Shown here one piece after another: positions 1 to 11,261 of a stretch of DNA of 64,000 bases. Origin of the DNA: Isoperla grammatica (taxonomy: Eukaryota > Arthropoda > Insecta > Plecoptera > Perlodidae); NCBI GenBank assembly GCA_945910005.1, contig OX246747.1, forward strand, positions 35,425,129-35,489,128, written 5' to 3'. The stretch's first letter is position 1. Every line of letters begins with the position of its first letter. Below the pieces are notes generated by a model. The model worked only from the letters and a program-made list of their open reading frames with translations, ran no database searches and was not told the DNA's origin. Position numbers and translations under genes: made by a program.

Positions 1-154
1 TTACTGCACACAAGTTTTGTTTATTTCATGTAGTTATGGAAATAGTAAACAACACGCGTACACGCTTTTTAGAACTTTGTGCAAGATGCAATTTTATAAT
101 TATTAATATAATATTTCTCTATGAGGCAATTCATACGTCCAACACTTAAATACA
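1..154. other. Unique DNA left of the satellite
   Basis: AT-rich stretch before the first recognisable 110-bp unit. I see no gene, repeat or RNA signal in it. Confidence 0.5.
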
Positions 155-2700
155 TCCTTGCTGCGCCATGACAGTTACAAGCAACAATACGTTTCTTGGA
201 CACGTTTGAACAGGATCGCCAAACTACGTCACGTATTCTCGTGGCTTGGTGAGTAGTCTGCAATGGTTTCCTAGTGCGTGCTGCGTCATGACAGTTACAC
301 ATTTCTTGGACAGGTTTGAAAAGGCTCGACAAACTACGTCAGTCACTCTCGTGGCATGGTGAGTAGTCTGCAATGGTTTCCTAGTGCGTGCTGCGTCATG
401 ACAGTTCCACATTTCTTGGACAGGTTTGAAAAGGCTCGACAAACTACGTCAGTTACTCTCGTGGCTTGGGGAGTAGTCTGCAATGGTTTCCTAGTGCGTG
501 CTGCGTCATGACAGTTCCACATTTCTTGGACACGTTTGAAAAGGCTCGCCCAACTACGTCAGTTACTCTCATGGCTTGGTGAGTGCAATGCAATGGTTTC
601 CTAGTGCGTGCTGCGTCATGACAGTTCCACATTTCTTGGACAGGTTTGAAAAGGATCGCCAAACTACGTCAGTTACTCTCTGGCTTGGTGAGAAGTCTGC
701 AATGGTTTCCTAGTGCGTGCTGCGCCATGACAGTTACACATTTCTTGGACACGTTTGAAAAGGCTCGACAAACTACGTCAGTTACTCTCATGGCTTTGGT
801 GAGTAGTCTGCAATGGTTTCCTAGTGCGTGCTGCGTCATGACAGTTCCACATTTCTTGGACAGGTTTGAAAAGGCTCGACAAACTACGTCAGTTACTCTC
901 GTGGCTTGGTGAGTAGTCTGCAATGGTTTCCTAGTGCGTGCTGCGTCATGACAGTTACACATTTCTTGGACAGGTTTGAAAAGGCTCGACAAACTACGTC
1001 AGTTACTCTCGTGGCTTGGTGAATAGTCTGCAATGGTTTCCTAGTGCGTGCTGCGTCATGACAGTTCACATTTCTTGGACACGTTTGAAAAGGCTCGACA
1101 AACTACGTCAGTTACTCTCGTGGCTTGGTGAATAGTCTGCAATGGTTTCCTAGTGCGTGCTGCGCCATGACAGTTCCACATTTCTTGGACACGTTTGAAA
1201 AGGCTCGACAAACTACGTCAGTTACTCTCGTGGCTTGGTGAATAGTCTGCAATGGTTTCCTAGTGCGTGCTGCGTCATGACAGTTCCACATTTCTTGGAC
1301 AGGTTTGAAAAGGCTCGACAAACTACGTCAGTTACTCTCGTGGCTTGGTGAGTAGTCTGCAATGGTTTCCTAGTGCGTGCTGCGTCATGACAGTTCCACA
1401 TTTCTTGGACACGTTTGAAAAGGCTCGACAAACTACGTCAGTCACTCTCGTGGCCTTGGTAAGAAGTCTGCAATGGTTTCCTAGTGCGTGCTGCGTCATG
1501 ACAGTTCCACATTTCTTGGACAGGTTTGAAAAGGCTCGACAAACTACGTCAGTTACTCTCGTGGCTTGGTGAGTAGTCTGCAATGGTTTCCTAGTGCGTG
1601 CTGCGTCATGACAGTTCCACATTTCTTGGACAGGTTTGAAAAGGCTCGACAAACTACGTCTGTTACTCTCGTGGCTTGGTGAGAAGTCTGCAATGGTTTC
1701 CTAGTGCGTGCTGCGTCATGACAGTTCCACATTTCTTGGACAGGTTTGAAAAGGCTCGACAAACTACGTCAGTTACTCTCGTGGCTTGGTGAGAAGTCTG
1801 CAATGGTTTCCTAGTGCGTGCTGCGTCATGACAGTTCCACATTTCTTGGACACGTTTGAAAAGGCTCGACAAACTACGTCAGTTACTCTCGTGGCTTGGT
1901 GAGTAGTCTGCAATGGTTTCCTAGTGCGTGCTGCGTCATGACAGTTACACATTTCTTGGACAGGTTTGAAAAGGCTCGACAAACTACGTCAGTTACTCTC
2001 GTGGCTTGGCGAGTAGTCTGCAATGGTTTCCTAGTGCGTGCTGCGTCATGACAGTTCCACATTTCTTGGACAGGTTTGAAAAGGATCGCCAAACTACGTC
2101 AGTTACTCTCATGGCTTGGCGAGTAGTCTGCAATGGTTTCCTAGTGCGTGCTGCGTCATGACAGTTCCACATTTCTTGGACAGGTTTGAAAAGGATCGCC
2201 AAACTACGTCAGTTACTCTCATGGCTTGGTGAGTAGTCTGCAATGGTTTCCTAGTGCGTGCTGCGTCATGACAGTTCCACATTTCTTGGACAGGTTTGAA
2301 AAGGATCGACAAACTACGTCAGTTACTCTCGTGGCATGGTGAGAAGTCTGCAATGGTTTCCTAGTGCGTGCTGCGTCATGACAGTTCCACATTTCTTGGA
2401 CAGGTTTGAAAAGGATCGACAAACTACGTCAGTTACTCTCATGGCTTGAAGAGTAGTCTGCAATGGTTTCCTAGTGCGTGCTGCGTCATGACAGTTCCAC
2501 ATTTCTTGGACAGGTTTGAAAAGGCTCGACAAACTACGTCAGTTACTCTCATGGCTTGGTGAGTAGTCTGCAATGGTTTCCTAGTGCGTGCTGCGTCATG
2601 ACAGTTCCACATTTCTTGGACAGGTTTGAAAAGGATCGCCAAACTACGTCATGTATTCTCGTGGCCTTGATGAGAAGTCTGCAATAGTTTCCTAGTGGTT
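155..2700. repeat. 110-bp satellite array, about 23 units
   Basis: Head-to-tail units of 110 bp; landmark words such as CTGCAATGGTTTCCTAGTG and TTTCTTGGACAGGTTTGAA recur every 110 bases. Units differ by a few substitutions and rare 1-bp indels (near 680, 795 and 1065). The outer units are the most diverged. The sequence between units is continuous, so this is a true satellite and not a CRISPR-like repeat/spacer array. The minus strand carries an open frame of about 69 codons starting in most units and spanning nearly two units, but the unit is not a multiple of three, so the same bases are read in shifting frames. That argues against a protein. Confidence 0.97.
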
Positions 2701-2765
2701 TATGTCGCCTTTGATCTACAATCCACAACTCAACGTGGCTGAATGATTCTTTCATCGTGTCTATA

Positions 2766-3040
2766 CTTTACCAGACTCGTGGTTGAGCAAACCATCCATC
2801 TTCCTCCATGCCCTTCGTTATCAGACTCGTGGTTGAGGAAACCATCCATCTTTATCCATGCTCTACGTTACCAGACTCGTGGTTGAGCAAACCATCCATC
2901 TTTCTCCATGCTCTACGCTATCAGATTCGGGGTTGAGCAAACCATCCATCTTTCTCCATGCTCTACGTTATCAGACTCGTGGTTGATTACGACATTAAAA
3001 TTTCTCCATGCTCCACTCACCAAACTCGTGGTTGAGCCAA
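2766..3040. repeat. 50-bp tandem repeat, 5-6 units
   Basis: The phrase CAGACTCGTGGTTGAG(C/G)AA followed by CCATCCATCTTTCTCCATG repeats every 50 bp; the last unit is degenerate. It directly follows the 110-bp satellite and shares no obvious sequence with it. Confidence 0.9.
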
Positions 3041-3287
3041 CCTCGGTATCCACGCTACGCATACGGGCGATTCACAGACTGGGTCTAATGTTTAGGTTCG
3101 TAAAACCACTTTCTGCGGTGGTGGTGGGGATCTTCACAATTTCTACACGAGTTGCAAGAAATTTCAAAAATTGAGAAACTAGAAGTGTGCGTGTAGAAAG
3201 GTGTGTCCAACAATTGAGAAACAATAAGTGTCTAGGCCTACGTAGATAGGTGTGGCCCAGAACAACGCAAATGCGTGGTAACCATCA
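3041..3287. other. Linker between arrays
   Basis: Mixed-composition sequence with a short internal echo (TGAGAAAC, AAGTGTG and TAGG words twice between 3170 and 3250). No gene is visible. Confidence 0.4.
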
Positions 3288-3605
3288 CGCATGTGAAATT
3301 ATAATATTATTATAATTTCACATGCGGAACCATATACTAGAATTTCACATGCGGAACCATAAACTAGACTTTCACATGCGGAACCATAAACTAGAATTTA
3401 ACATGCGGTACAATATACTAGAATTTCACATGCGGAACCATATACTATAATTTAACATGAGGATTGCGAAACCATAAACGAGAATTTTAAATGCGGAACC
3501 ATAAACTAGAATTTTACATGCGGTACAATATACTAGAATTTCACATGCGGAACTATATACTATAATTCGACATGCGGATTGCGGAACCATAAACTAGAAT
3601 TTCAC
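3288..3605. repeat. About 27-bp minisatellite, 11-12 units
   Basis: Repeated ATTTCACATGCGGAACCATA then (A/T)ACTAGA, with unit length varying around 26-28 bp and some units longer by an inserted GGATTGC. The array begins with an AT palindrome (AATTATAATATTATTATAATT region near 3296-3318). Confidence 0.9.
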
Positions 3606-3799
3606 CTTCGAACTCAACTTACACACGAGTCCATTAGGTACAGATTTAGTCACAAACTGGTTTATATATGGGTGTTGGAACATCTAGCTGAAGTTACAAG
3701 TTGTCTCGACAAGGCCTAGGCCTAGAACACTTGATGTGCGGTGGTGAAATCTTCATTAGAGTTGCTATAGAAGGTGCAACAAGTGAGTAACTATTGCAT

Positions 3800-4425
3800 T
3801 GTGTCGCTACGGTGTGATGATAGGTCTTCAAGGTGACGTCATAACTAGTCCAAGGTCGCACTTCACTGCATGTTGGTGTATCGCGGCCGGTAACGTAGTT
3901 GTCTACTTCACGCGAAACTAGCGCGCCGGGTGGTTCTCTGGGTAACTAGTAGCGTTGCTATGGTGTGATAGGTCTTCAAGGTGACGTCATAACCTGTCCA
4001 AGGTCACACTCCACTGCATGTTTCTGTATCGAGCCGGTAACGTAGTTATCTACTCACGCGAGACTAGCGCGCCGGGTGGATCTCTGGGGAACTAGTAGCG
4101 TTGCTATGGTGTAATAAGTCATCTAGGTGACGTCATAGCTAGTCCAAGGTCGCACTCCACTGCATGTTGGTGTATCACGGCCGGTAACGTAGTTATCTAT
4201 ACTTGACGCGCAACTAGCGCGCCGGGTGGTTCTCTGGGTAACTAGTAGCGTTGCTATGGTGAAATAAGTCATCTAGGTGACGTCATAGCTAGTCCAAGGT
4301 CGCACTCCACTGCATGTTGGTGTATCACGGCCGGTAACGTAGTTATCTATACTTGACGCGCAACTAGCGCGCCGGGTGGTTCTCTGTGGTAACTAGTAGC
4401 GTTGCTACAGTGATGGCTCCAACGT
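3800..4425. repeat. About 148-bp tandem repeat, 4 units, each with TGACGTCA
   Basis: Four units spaced 146-150 bp; the landmark GGTGACGTCATA falls at about 3834, 3980, 4126 and 4276. Each unit also has CACTGCATGTT, GGCCGGTAACGTAGTT and CTAGCGCGCCGGGTGG. The unit holds a perfect CRE-type 8-mer and a GCGCGC core, so it is CpG-richer than the surrounding DNA. A more diverged relative may begin near 3730. Confidence 0.93.
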
Positions 4426-4493
4426 GTGACACGAAACATCACGGTAAGCTTCACGGTGAGTAGCCAATGGTAACGCTCGAACAAAGAACATCA

Positions 4494-4945
4494 TTGGCTG
4501 GCGTCCTTATTTTCTCGAGTCGCGCTTGGTTGTGACGAATAGGCACAACCATGGTCGGAGTAGAGCCGCAGGGTGAGGCCTTTAGAACCCTACTTGCTGC
4601 GGTGATGGAGGTCTTCAGTCTTGTACACGTTAGAGAGAAGCGCAAACAATGACGTACTAGAAGTGTCGCTATCGTGATTGGTCCGACGTAAAAGTCGGCT
4701 GTTGCACAGCGCAACGCAAACGTGGCGAGTCTAGAGCTAGACAATGATCAGTTACTGGAACAAGGAACAAGTCCAATATAGATACAGAGATTTTGATCCT
4801 ATTCGGTGGCTTGAGTGCAGCTCATGGTTGTGACGAATAGGCACAGACGTTGCTGTTGTACAGTCGCATAGTGAGGCCTATAGAACACTATACTTGCGGC
4901 GGTGATGGACTTCTTCGGTCCTGCAACGGTTGTGAGAAAGTAAAA
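4494..4945. repeat. Diverged direct duplication, about 150 bp, offset 300 bp
   Basis: The segment at about 4494-4645 and the one at about 4794-4945 share GGTTGTGACGAATAGGCACA, GTGAGGCCT.TAGAAC and GCGGTGATGGA in the same order. This is an old tandem duplication or two units of a roughly 300-bp repeat. Confidence 0.75.
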
Positions 4946-5589
4946 CGTTCATCTTAGCCACTCTTGCCACCACTAGTTCTGCCACAGTATGACCAGATTC
5001 CATTCGGAGAGCAACAGAAATTGTAGCGATAAAAGAATTCACTACATGTAAGAGCATACATATTTGCATTACTCTAATCTGTCTGTCTGTCTGTCTCTCT
5101 GGCTGCTTTGCTTCAAGTAACAGTGCGATTGGTTCTTCTCTTGATATTATCACATCTCACAATGTTGTCTTGTAGATGTCTCTACAATCCGGACCTAGTT
5201 TGGTTATTGACTTGTGGTTGGCTCTCTATGCTACGCATACCGACTACACATCAGAATTGACATAATTTAGGTTCTGATCACTTGCTGGAATACTATCATG
5301 CGGATATTCGTACTCTTGTGTCGTATGGGATATATTGTTACACACACTACATAGTGTCACCTGGCGAGGACTGTGCGGGCCGGACACACTCTCAGGCGAC
5401 TAGCAGGTCGAACCCCTCCGTCTTGACCTCGGCTTCGAGGTTGGGGTGCGGCCAGGGGATGTGCGGGAGTGTTGATTGATTGGTAGAAGTAGCAAAACGT
5501 CGAACCTTGCTTGTGTAGCCATTATTGACGTCACAAGGTACCTGCACGTAGATGAGAATCGTTTCATTCATGTGCTTCATTACCAATCA
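4946..5589. other. Unassigned sequence between arrays
   Basis: Contains a short CTGT/CTGTCT run near 5081-5100, one TGACGTCA at about 5527, and GC-richer DNA at 5370-5470. I see no convincing exon: open frames are under 95 codons and lack any recognisable motif. Confidence 0.4.
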
Positions 5590-6960
5590 CTCGTGTGATT
5601 TGTTCTTTTCTTCATAGTATCACATCTCTCACACGTGGTCTTGTCTAGTTGCTTTACTTTGCTTCACTTGCGAGTACCAAGTTGCTTTCTCTTAGATCGT
5701 GGCCTCGAGTACCAGATACTAGATAAGTAACAGATAGATAGCTTGGAGTGTGAAGTAATTCTAATGATGACGACATAATGGCATCATGGTAGAGTGTGAT
5801 TTGTTCTTTTCTTCATAGTATCACATCTCTCAGTGTTGTCTAGTTGTTGCTTCACTTTGCTTCACTTGCGAGTACAAAGTGGCTTTCTCTCACATTGTCT
5901 TCTCGAGATGAGTGTTGGATGTGTCGATCATCTAGCTGGAGTTGTGACGTCATTCTAATGATGACGACATAATGGCATCATGGTAGAGTGTGATTGGTCC
6001 TTTGCTCGATTATGACCTCTCACAAAATGGAGTTCTGTCTTTTCTTTTCGTGGCTTTGCTTCACTTCAAGTTCCAGATAGATTTCTTGAGATAGCTGGAG
6101 TTGTGACGTCAATCTAATGATGACATCATAATAGCATCAGGGTAGAGTGTGATTGGTTCTTCTCTCGACGATTATGGCTTCTCACCCATGTTGTCTTGTC
6201 TATTCTTTGCTTGGCTTTGCTTCACTTCAAGTATTAGATTGATTTCTTGAGATAGCTTGGAGTTGTGACGTCAATCTTATGATTACGACATAATGGCATC
6301 AAGGTACGAGTGTGATTGGTCCTTAGCTCAATTATGACCTCTCATACAAGGAGTTCCGTCTTTTCTTTGCTTTGCTTTGCTTCACTTCAAGAACCAGATA
6401 GATTTCTTGAGATAGCTGGAGTTGTGACGTCAATCTAATGATGACATCATAATGGGTTCAAGGCAGAGTCTGATTGGTCCTTCGCTCGATTATGACCTCT
6501 CACACATGGAGTTCTGTCTTTTCTTTTCGTGGCTTTGCTTCACTTTAAGTACCAGATTGATTTCTTGAGATAGCTGGAGTGTGACTGGCGAAATTCTAAT
6601 GTTGACGTCATAATGGCATCAGGGTAGAGTCTGATTGGTCCTTCGTTCGATTATGACCTCTCACACATGGAATTTTGTCTTTTCCTTGCTTTGCTTTGCT
6701 TCACTTCAAGTTCCAGATTCATTTCTTGAGATAGCTGGAGTTGTGACGTCAATCTAATGATGACGACATAATGGCATCAGGGTAGATTGGTCCTTCGCTC
6801 GATTATGACTTCTCACCCATGTTGTCTTGTCTATTCTTTGCTTTGCTTTGCTTCACTTCAAGTTCCAGATTGATTTCTTGAGATAGCTTGGAGTGTGACT
6901 GACGAAATTCTAATGATGACGTTAATGGCATCAAGGTAGTGTCTTATTGGTTGTAGTTAT
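5590..6960. repeat. About 160-bp tandem repeat, about 8 units
   Basis: Units spaced 159-162 bp contain, in order, GTGTGATTGGTCCTT, ATTATGACCTCTCACA, a TTTGCTTTGCTTCACTT run, GATTTCTTGAGATAGCT, GTTGTGACGTCAATCTAATG and ATAATGGCATCA. The first units (5590-5990) are the most diverged. TGACGTCA is present in most units (about 5947, 6103, 6265, 6423, 6603, 6747). Confidence 0.93.
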
Positions 6961-6994
6961 TGTATCTTGCCTCGATGTGGACGCATCATCGTTG

Positions 6995-7190
6995 GTCACC
7001 GGTGTCTATAGTGTGTTAGAGTCAGTGCAGGTTATGTCTGCGCTGGTGTAACACAAATGAACACTCTATAGTGTGTTCGAGTCAGTGCAGATTGTGTCTG
7101 TGCTGGTGTAACACAAATGAACACTCTATAGTGTCGAGTCGGTGCAGGTTGTGTCTATGCTGGTGTAACACACCCGAACACTCGAGTGGT
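6995..7190. repeat. 60-bp tandem repeat, 3 units
   Basis: CTATAGTGTGTT.GAGTCAGTG followed by CTGGTGTAACACAAATGAAC repeats about every 60 bp; the third unit is shortened. Confidence 0.88.
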
Positions 7191-7554
7191 GGTGCAGTGA
7201 GACGGCGGAATTAAGAGACTATCATCGGCGGAACAATGCATTATTTGTTCATAGCTTGGACTTTACCTAGGTGGTTTGTGAGTTCAACCACCCGTACGTC
7301 TAACCCATAGACAACGCTCCACCCTACACATAACGGATACACGTCGTGGTTGTTCGGTCACCACCCGCGGTTCCTCGTGGGTATACGCGCACGCTAACCT
7401 AGACGACGATTTGACTTCATCACCTTCAGTTGTAACTTTATCCGGATGGTAGAGATCGCGGGCCGAAATATCCCGTTCACACGGAAACCGGCAGAGCTGT
7501 GTCGTCTAGTATAGTGACCAATTGCGCCGTCTCTAGAATGCTGGACGTGCAAGC
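7191..7554. other. Unique linker
   Basis: Mixed, slightly GC-richer sequence with no repeat, RNA gene or coding signal that I can support. Confidence 0.4.
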
Positions 7555-8345
7555 CTATACTTCAATTTCCTCATTCCTTCAATTTACTCGTTCTTCATTC
7601 CTTCAATTTCCTCGTTACACATTCCTTCAATTTCCTCACTCTTAATTTCGTCAACTTCCTCATTCCTTCAAGTTATTACCTCAATTTCCTCATTCCCTCA
7701 ATTTACTCATTCCTTCAATTTACTCGTTCCTCATTCCTTCAATTTCCTCACTCTAAATTTCTTCAACTTCCTCATTCCTTAAATTTATTCCCTCAATTTC
7801 CTTATTCCTTCAATTTCCACATTCCTCATTCCTTCAATTTACTCGTTCCTCATTCCTTCAATTGCCTCACTCTTAAGAGGGAAGGATACCTCTACGTCAA
7901 AAACCGCAGAAAATTTTCACGTTTTAATTATATCTCAAGATAGGAACACAACATCAAAAATCTGAGACTACACAGCGCTGTGGTTTGGTAAGCCCTACAC
8001 ACTGAATGATAAATGTATTTAACGTTATCATCAGTATGACTGTAATAAGTAATTCCTTAGTAATTTAAATAAATCGTTATCACAGTCATACTAATGATAA
8101 CGTTAAATACATTTATCATTCAGTATGTAGGGAGTACCAAACCACAGCGCTATGTAGTCTCAGATTTTTGATGTTGTGTTTCAATCTTGAGATATAGTTA
8201 AAAAATGAAAATTTTCTGCGGTTTTTGACGTAAAGGTATCCTTCGCTCTTAATTTCGCCAACTTCCTCATTCCTTCAATTTATTCCCTCAATTTCCTTAT
8301 TCCTTCAATTTTCTCATTCCTTCAAGTAACACATTCCTAATTCCA
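7555..8345. repeat. CTTCAATTTCCTCATTC minisatellite, split by a MITE
   Basis: Pyrimidine-rich short repeat built from CATTCCTTCAATTT(A/C)CTC, with units of about 16-26 bp. It occupies 7555-7872 and resumes at 8253-8345; the interruption is the palindromic element at 7877-8248. One strand is almost pure pyrimidine over long runs. Confidence 0.92.
7877..8248. mobile_element. Palindromic MITE with TTAA target duplication
   Basis: A 372-bp element that is nearly one long inverted repeat. Its left end GGATACCTCTACGTCAAAAA is mirrored by the right end, and arms of roughly 170 bp run almost to the centre near 8060. TTAA lies at 7873-7876 and 8249-8252. A TTAA duplication is the hallmark of piggyBac-superfamily insertions (known for the family); assignment to that family is inference. 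No ORF for a transposase is inside, so it is non-autonomous. Related copies are at 36.8 and 61.5 kb. Confidence 0.9.
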
Positions 8346-8864
8346 ACACTTGTAAAAATAAGACAATCAAATTGCTTTCAAAATGTAACAGAATGTGTTG
8401 TTGACTGTCCTTTGCAACATTTGGTTGTAGTCAAGTAAGAGTCGTTGCAATAAAATGTTGTACACACCGATTCACGAAACAATAGTCAAGTTTTCTTCGT
8501 ATAGTATGATGGATTGGTTTTTGTTAGAGATCACCAGAAAGCTGACGATTTGGCAGAAATAACGAGATGTTCGTTTCACAACGTTTTAACCATCCAAACA
8601 GCCAATCAAAAGAAGATAATACCTTGTACAATGTATATAAGTGACCTCCACGCGGTTATCTGTCCTCGAGGAACTCTACCGACGAAGCCAATCATTTCTA
8701 TAACAAACGGCCGCATCATTATCATCTAATTATTGATCTTCTGTATGTATCGATCGACATTGTAGCAATCTCTAGACGATTCTCTAAAATGTGACGAATT
8801 ATTGTGGTAATTGGGTTCGATTTGGTGGTTACAGCTTCACCAAACACTCGTATCCTATAAAGGC
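8346..8864. other. Unique AT-rich linker
   Basis: Contains short open frames on both strands (the longest about 71 codons, 8514-8729) with no motif, signal peptide or splice context that I recognise. No repeat was identified. Confidence 0.4.
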
Positions 8865-8871
8865 AACCCAA

Positions 8872-9107
8872 GACAACCTTACATATGCTTTCGTCACAGG
8901 CGAGGCAGTCGTAGCCAACCAAGAAACCGTCCGAGACAAGCGCGCGCAGGTAACGATCGCTGATTGGCTAAACGAATTCGTCACTTTCGTCACAGGCGAG
9001 GTATTCGTGTAGCCAATCAGCGACCGTTACCTGCGCGCGCTTGTCTCGGACGGTTTCTTGGCTGGCCTTACTGCCTCGCCTGTGACGATAGTATAGGTAA
9101 GGTTGTC
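8872..9107. mobile_element. Foldback (hairpin) element with 7-bp TSD
   Basis: Arms of about 98 bp (8872-8970 and 9010-9107) are near-perfect reverse complements around a loop of about 40 bp. Termini are GACAACCTTAC and its complement. The target AACCCAA is duplicated at 8865-8871 and 9108-9114. The arms are GC-rich with GCGCGC runs, unlike the AT-rich flanks, and the loop repeats the arm phrase TCGTCACAGGCGAGG. Open frames across it are products of the palindrome. A 7-8 bp TSD would fit hAT-type or foldback elements; the superfamily is not settled. Confidence 0.88.
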
Positions 9108-9139
9108 AACCCAACTTCGTCCGGGGGGTTGAGAGAGGG

Positions 9140-9430
9140 GGGGTGTAACAAATGACGACAAAACTTGCGAGCAAGTAGTCTTTGATGATTTTTCTATCAA
9201 CATGTCACGCATCAAATAGCCTAGTCGACTACAGCATGTAAAATGTATAGGTATACCACTTACACATATTTCGCGAACCCAGTGAGGGTGGGAGGGAGGG
9301 AGTGCGTCAACAAATGATTGCAAGTACAAACGGGCAGGCAATTACTTTTGGATGTTTTTTCTTTCTTATCAACAAGACATGCATCAAACGGACTAGTCGA
9401 CCAACCAAGTACAGACACGCAAACTGTATA
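9140..9430. repeat. Diverged direct duplication, about 160 bp offset
   Basis: Two related stretches (9140-9250 and 9300-9430) share ACAAATGA, a TTTTTCT.TCAACA core, CATCAAA and CTAGTCGAC in the same order. It precedes, and may be a decayed part of, the 160-bp array that follows. Confidence 0.6.
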
Positions 9431-9439
9431 TACGTCCCG

Positions 9440-10250
9440 TATAAAAAAAATTAAATGACGGTTCGTGAAAAAGATGGTTTGAAATTTTAGAGATGAAGGA
9501 GCGAGTCACTTTGAGCCACGTAACAAGGGTCTTTTTCTTACAATTTTCCTACATGAGAGTGCAATATACAAAGTACAGTAAATACTGTTGCGACAACAAC
9601 ACACAACGTCACGTATAACAAAAAAATAAAATAACGGTTCGTGAAAAATTTAGAGATGACGGAGCAAGTCACTTTGAGCCACGTAATTAAGGTCTATCCG
9701 TTACAATTTTCCTACATGAGAGTGCAATATACAAAGTACAGCAAATACTGTTGCAACACACAATGTCCCGTATAAAAAAATAAAATAACGGTTCGTGAGA
9801 AATTTAGAGATGAAGGAGCAAGTCACTTTGAGCCACGATTATGAAGGCCAATCCGTTACAATTTTCCTATATGAGAGTGCAATACAAAGTACAGTAAATA
9901 CTATTGCGACAACAACACACAACGTCCCGTATATAAAAAATAAAATAACGGTTCGTGAGAAATTTAGAGATGAAGGAGCAAGTCACTTTGAGCCACGATT
10001 ATGTAGGCCAATCCGTTACAATTTTCCTATATGAGAGTGCAATACAAAGTACAGTAAATACTATTGCGACAACAACACACAACGTCCCGTATAAAAAAAA
10101 TAAAATAACGGTTCGTGAGAAATTTAGAGATGAAGGAGCGAGTCACTTTGAGCCACGATAATAAAGGCCTATCCGTTACAATTTTTCTATATGAGAGTGC
10201 AATGTATACAAAGTACAGAAAATACTGTTGCGACAACAACATATTGCAAT
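9440..10250. repeat. 160-bp tandem repeat, 5 units
   Basis: AACGGTTCGTGA(A/G)AAATTTAGA, AAGTCACTTTGAGCCACG, CGTTACAATTTTCCTA and GTACAGTAAATACT recur every 160 bp. The central units are close to identical, and the first and last are more diverged. The frame beginning MRNLEMKE recurs with the repeat and ends in the next unit, so it is not a gene. Confidence 0.95.
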
Positions 10251-10449
10251 TACTACACAGCTACAAGTATACAGCAATTACTGTTTTTCGATGCGCATTT
10301 CACCACGTGAGGTTCACGTGAGGTTTATTGTGCACACACACAACATCCCACGACATAAGTTTGCCATACGAATCGATCGGACCGAAAGAAAACCCCAATT
10401 AATACAATGTAAATATTATAGAGGGATTAATTACTGAAAACGAGAATTT
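10251..10449. other. Linker after the 160-bp array
   Basis: Holds a CACGTGAGGTTCACGTGAGG doublet near 10303-10322 (two overlapping CACGTG-type words). No gene is visible. Confidence 0.4.
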
Positions 10450-10534
10450 TTATGTGAGGAGGCGACATTTTTCATAAAGATGGCTGTAAGCTATACAACA
10501 ACTACATTGTTGACTATACGCCCAGTACCAAAAG

Positions 10535-10880
10535 ATGCATCATTTAGAGGGGGCGAGATGTGAATCAGGACGTAGGCATATTTTGGAGAAAACAATTCAG
10601 AAACTATCATTCAAAATCAGAGCTAAAATAAAAAATAAAAAAAAAAAACTCCGTTGTTTTCGTTCACACTATAGATCCCCAAAGCGGCGATACATTTTAC
10701 ATGATCAAATCTGCAGAAACACAACTTTGAATCAACGAGCTCGCTGTGACGACCGAAAGACACACGTACACTGGATGACGTCACAAAACAGACACGCGCG
10801 CGAAAGAGTAAATCGAGGCCAATATTGTAGAACCAGACTGTACGTACGTACATACACAGGTCAAAGGAACGTATCAAGAA
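10535..10880. repeat. Dispersed repeat copy 1 (partner at 15.6 kb)
   Basis: The part at about 10683-10857 matches 15800-15980: GAATCAACGAGCTCGCTGTG, ACACACGTACACT, GACACGCGCGCGAAAG and ACCAGACTGTACGTACGTAC are shared. A 128-codon open frame crosses this copy, but the aligned second copy has stop codons in that frame, so I do not call it coding. The element type is unknown; no terminal repeats were found. Confidence 0.75.
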
Positions 10881-10929
10881 TCAAGTATATACTATCTTCA
10901 CATACTATCTTCACTAGATAAGGTTCCAG

Positions 10930-11060
10930 AATACGAACAATTATATAATGAATAATGAAGATTCTAGTATAAATGGATGACACAATTATTATGATTACAA
11001 CCTACTAGTATAAATGGATGAGGACATAATTATCATTATAACTTACACCACATTGAGCAA
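10930..11060. repeat. Short tandem duplication, about 50 bp
   Basis: CTAGTATAAATGGATGA with flanking AT-rich sequence occurs twice (10964 and 11006 regions). Confidence 0.6.
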
Positions 11061-11261
11061 CAATTAAGTCAACTACAAGAGGTGGGAAAACCGAGAAGGA
11101 GACGACCTTTAAATGAAGACTTCACAAAACGATGGTGATTTTCAGCCAACCGCGATCCAGATTCAGATTCACGAAGTGTCTCAGCGAATGAGACACACAC
11201 GCTGTTGGTTGATTCGTTTCGGATACACAGATCGTCTCTAGTAGTTGGCGGCACGTTCACG

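Noticed and set aside
155..2700. Array with regular spacing, considered as CRISPR or a repeat-peptide gene
   Set aside because: There are no spacers: unit-to-unit sequence is continuous and conserved. The unit is 110 bp, not a multiple of three, so frames shift from unit to unit and each ends in the next unit.
8791..9341. Overlapping frames of 63-104 codons on both strands
   Set aside because: They read through the arms of the foldback element; palindromes produce matched frames on opposite strands.
10535..10921. 128-codon plus frame
   Set aside because: The homologous copy at 15.8-15.98 kb has at least two stop codons in the same frame, so the frame is not conserved.
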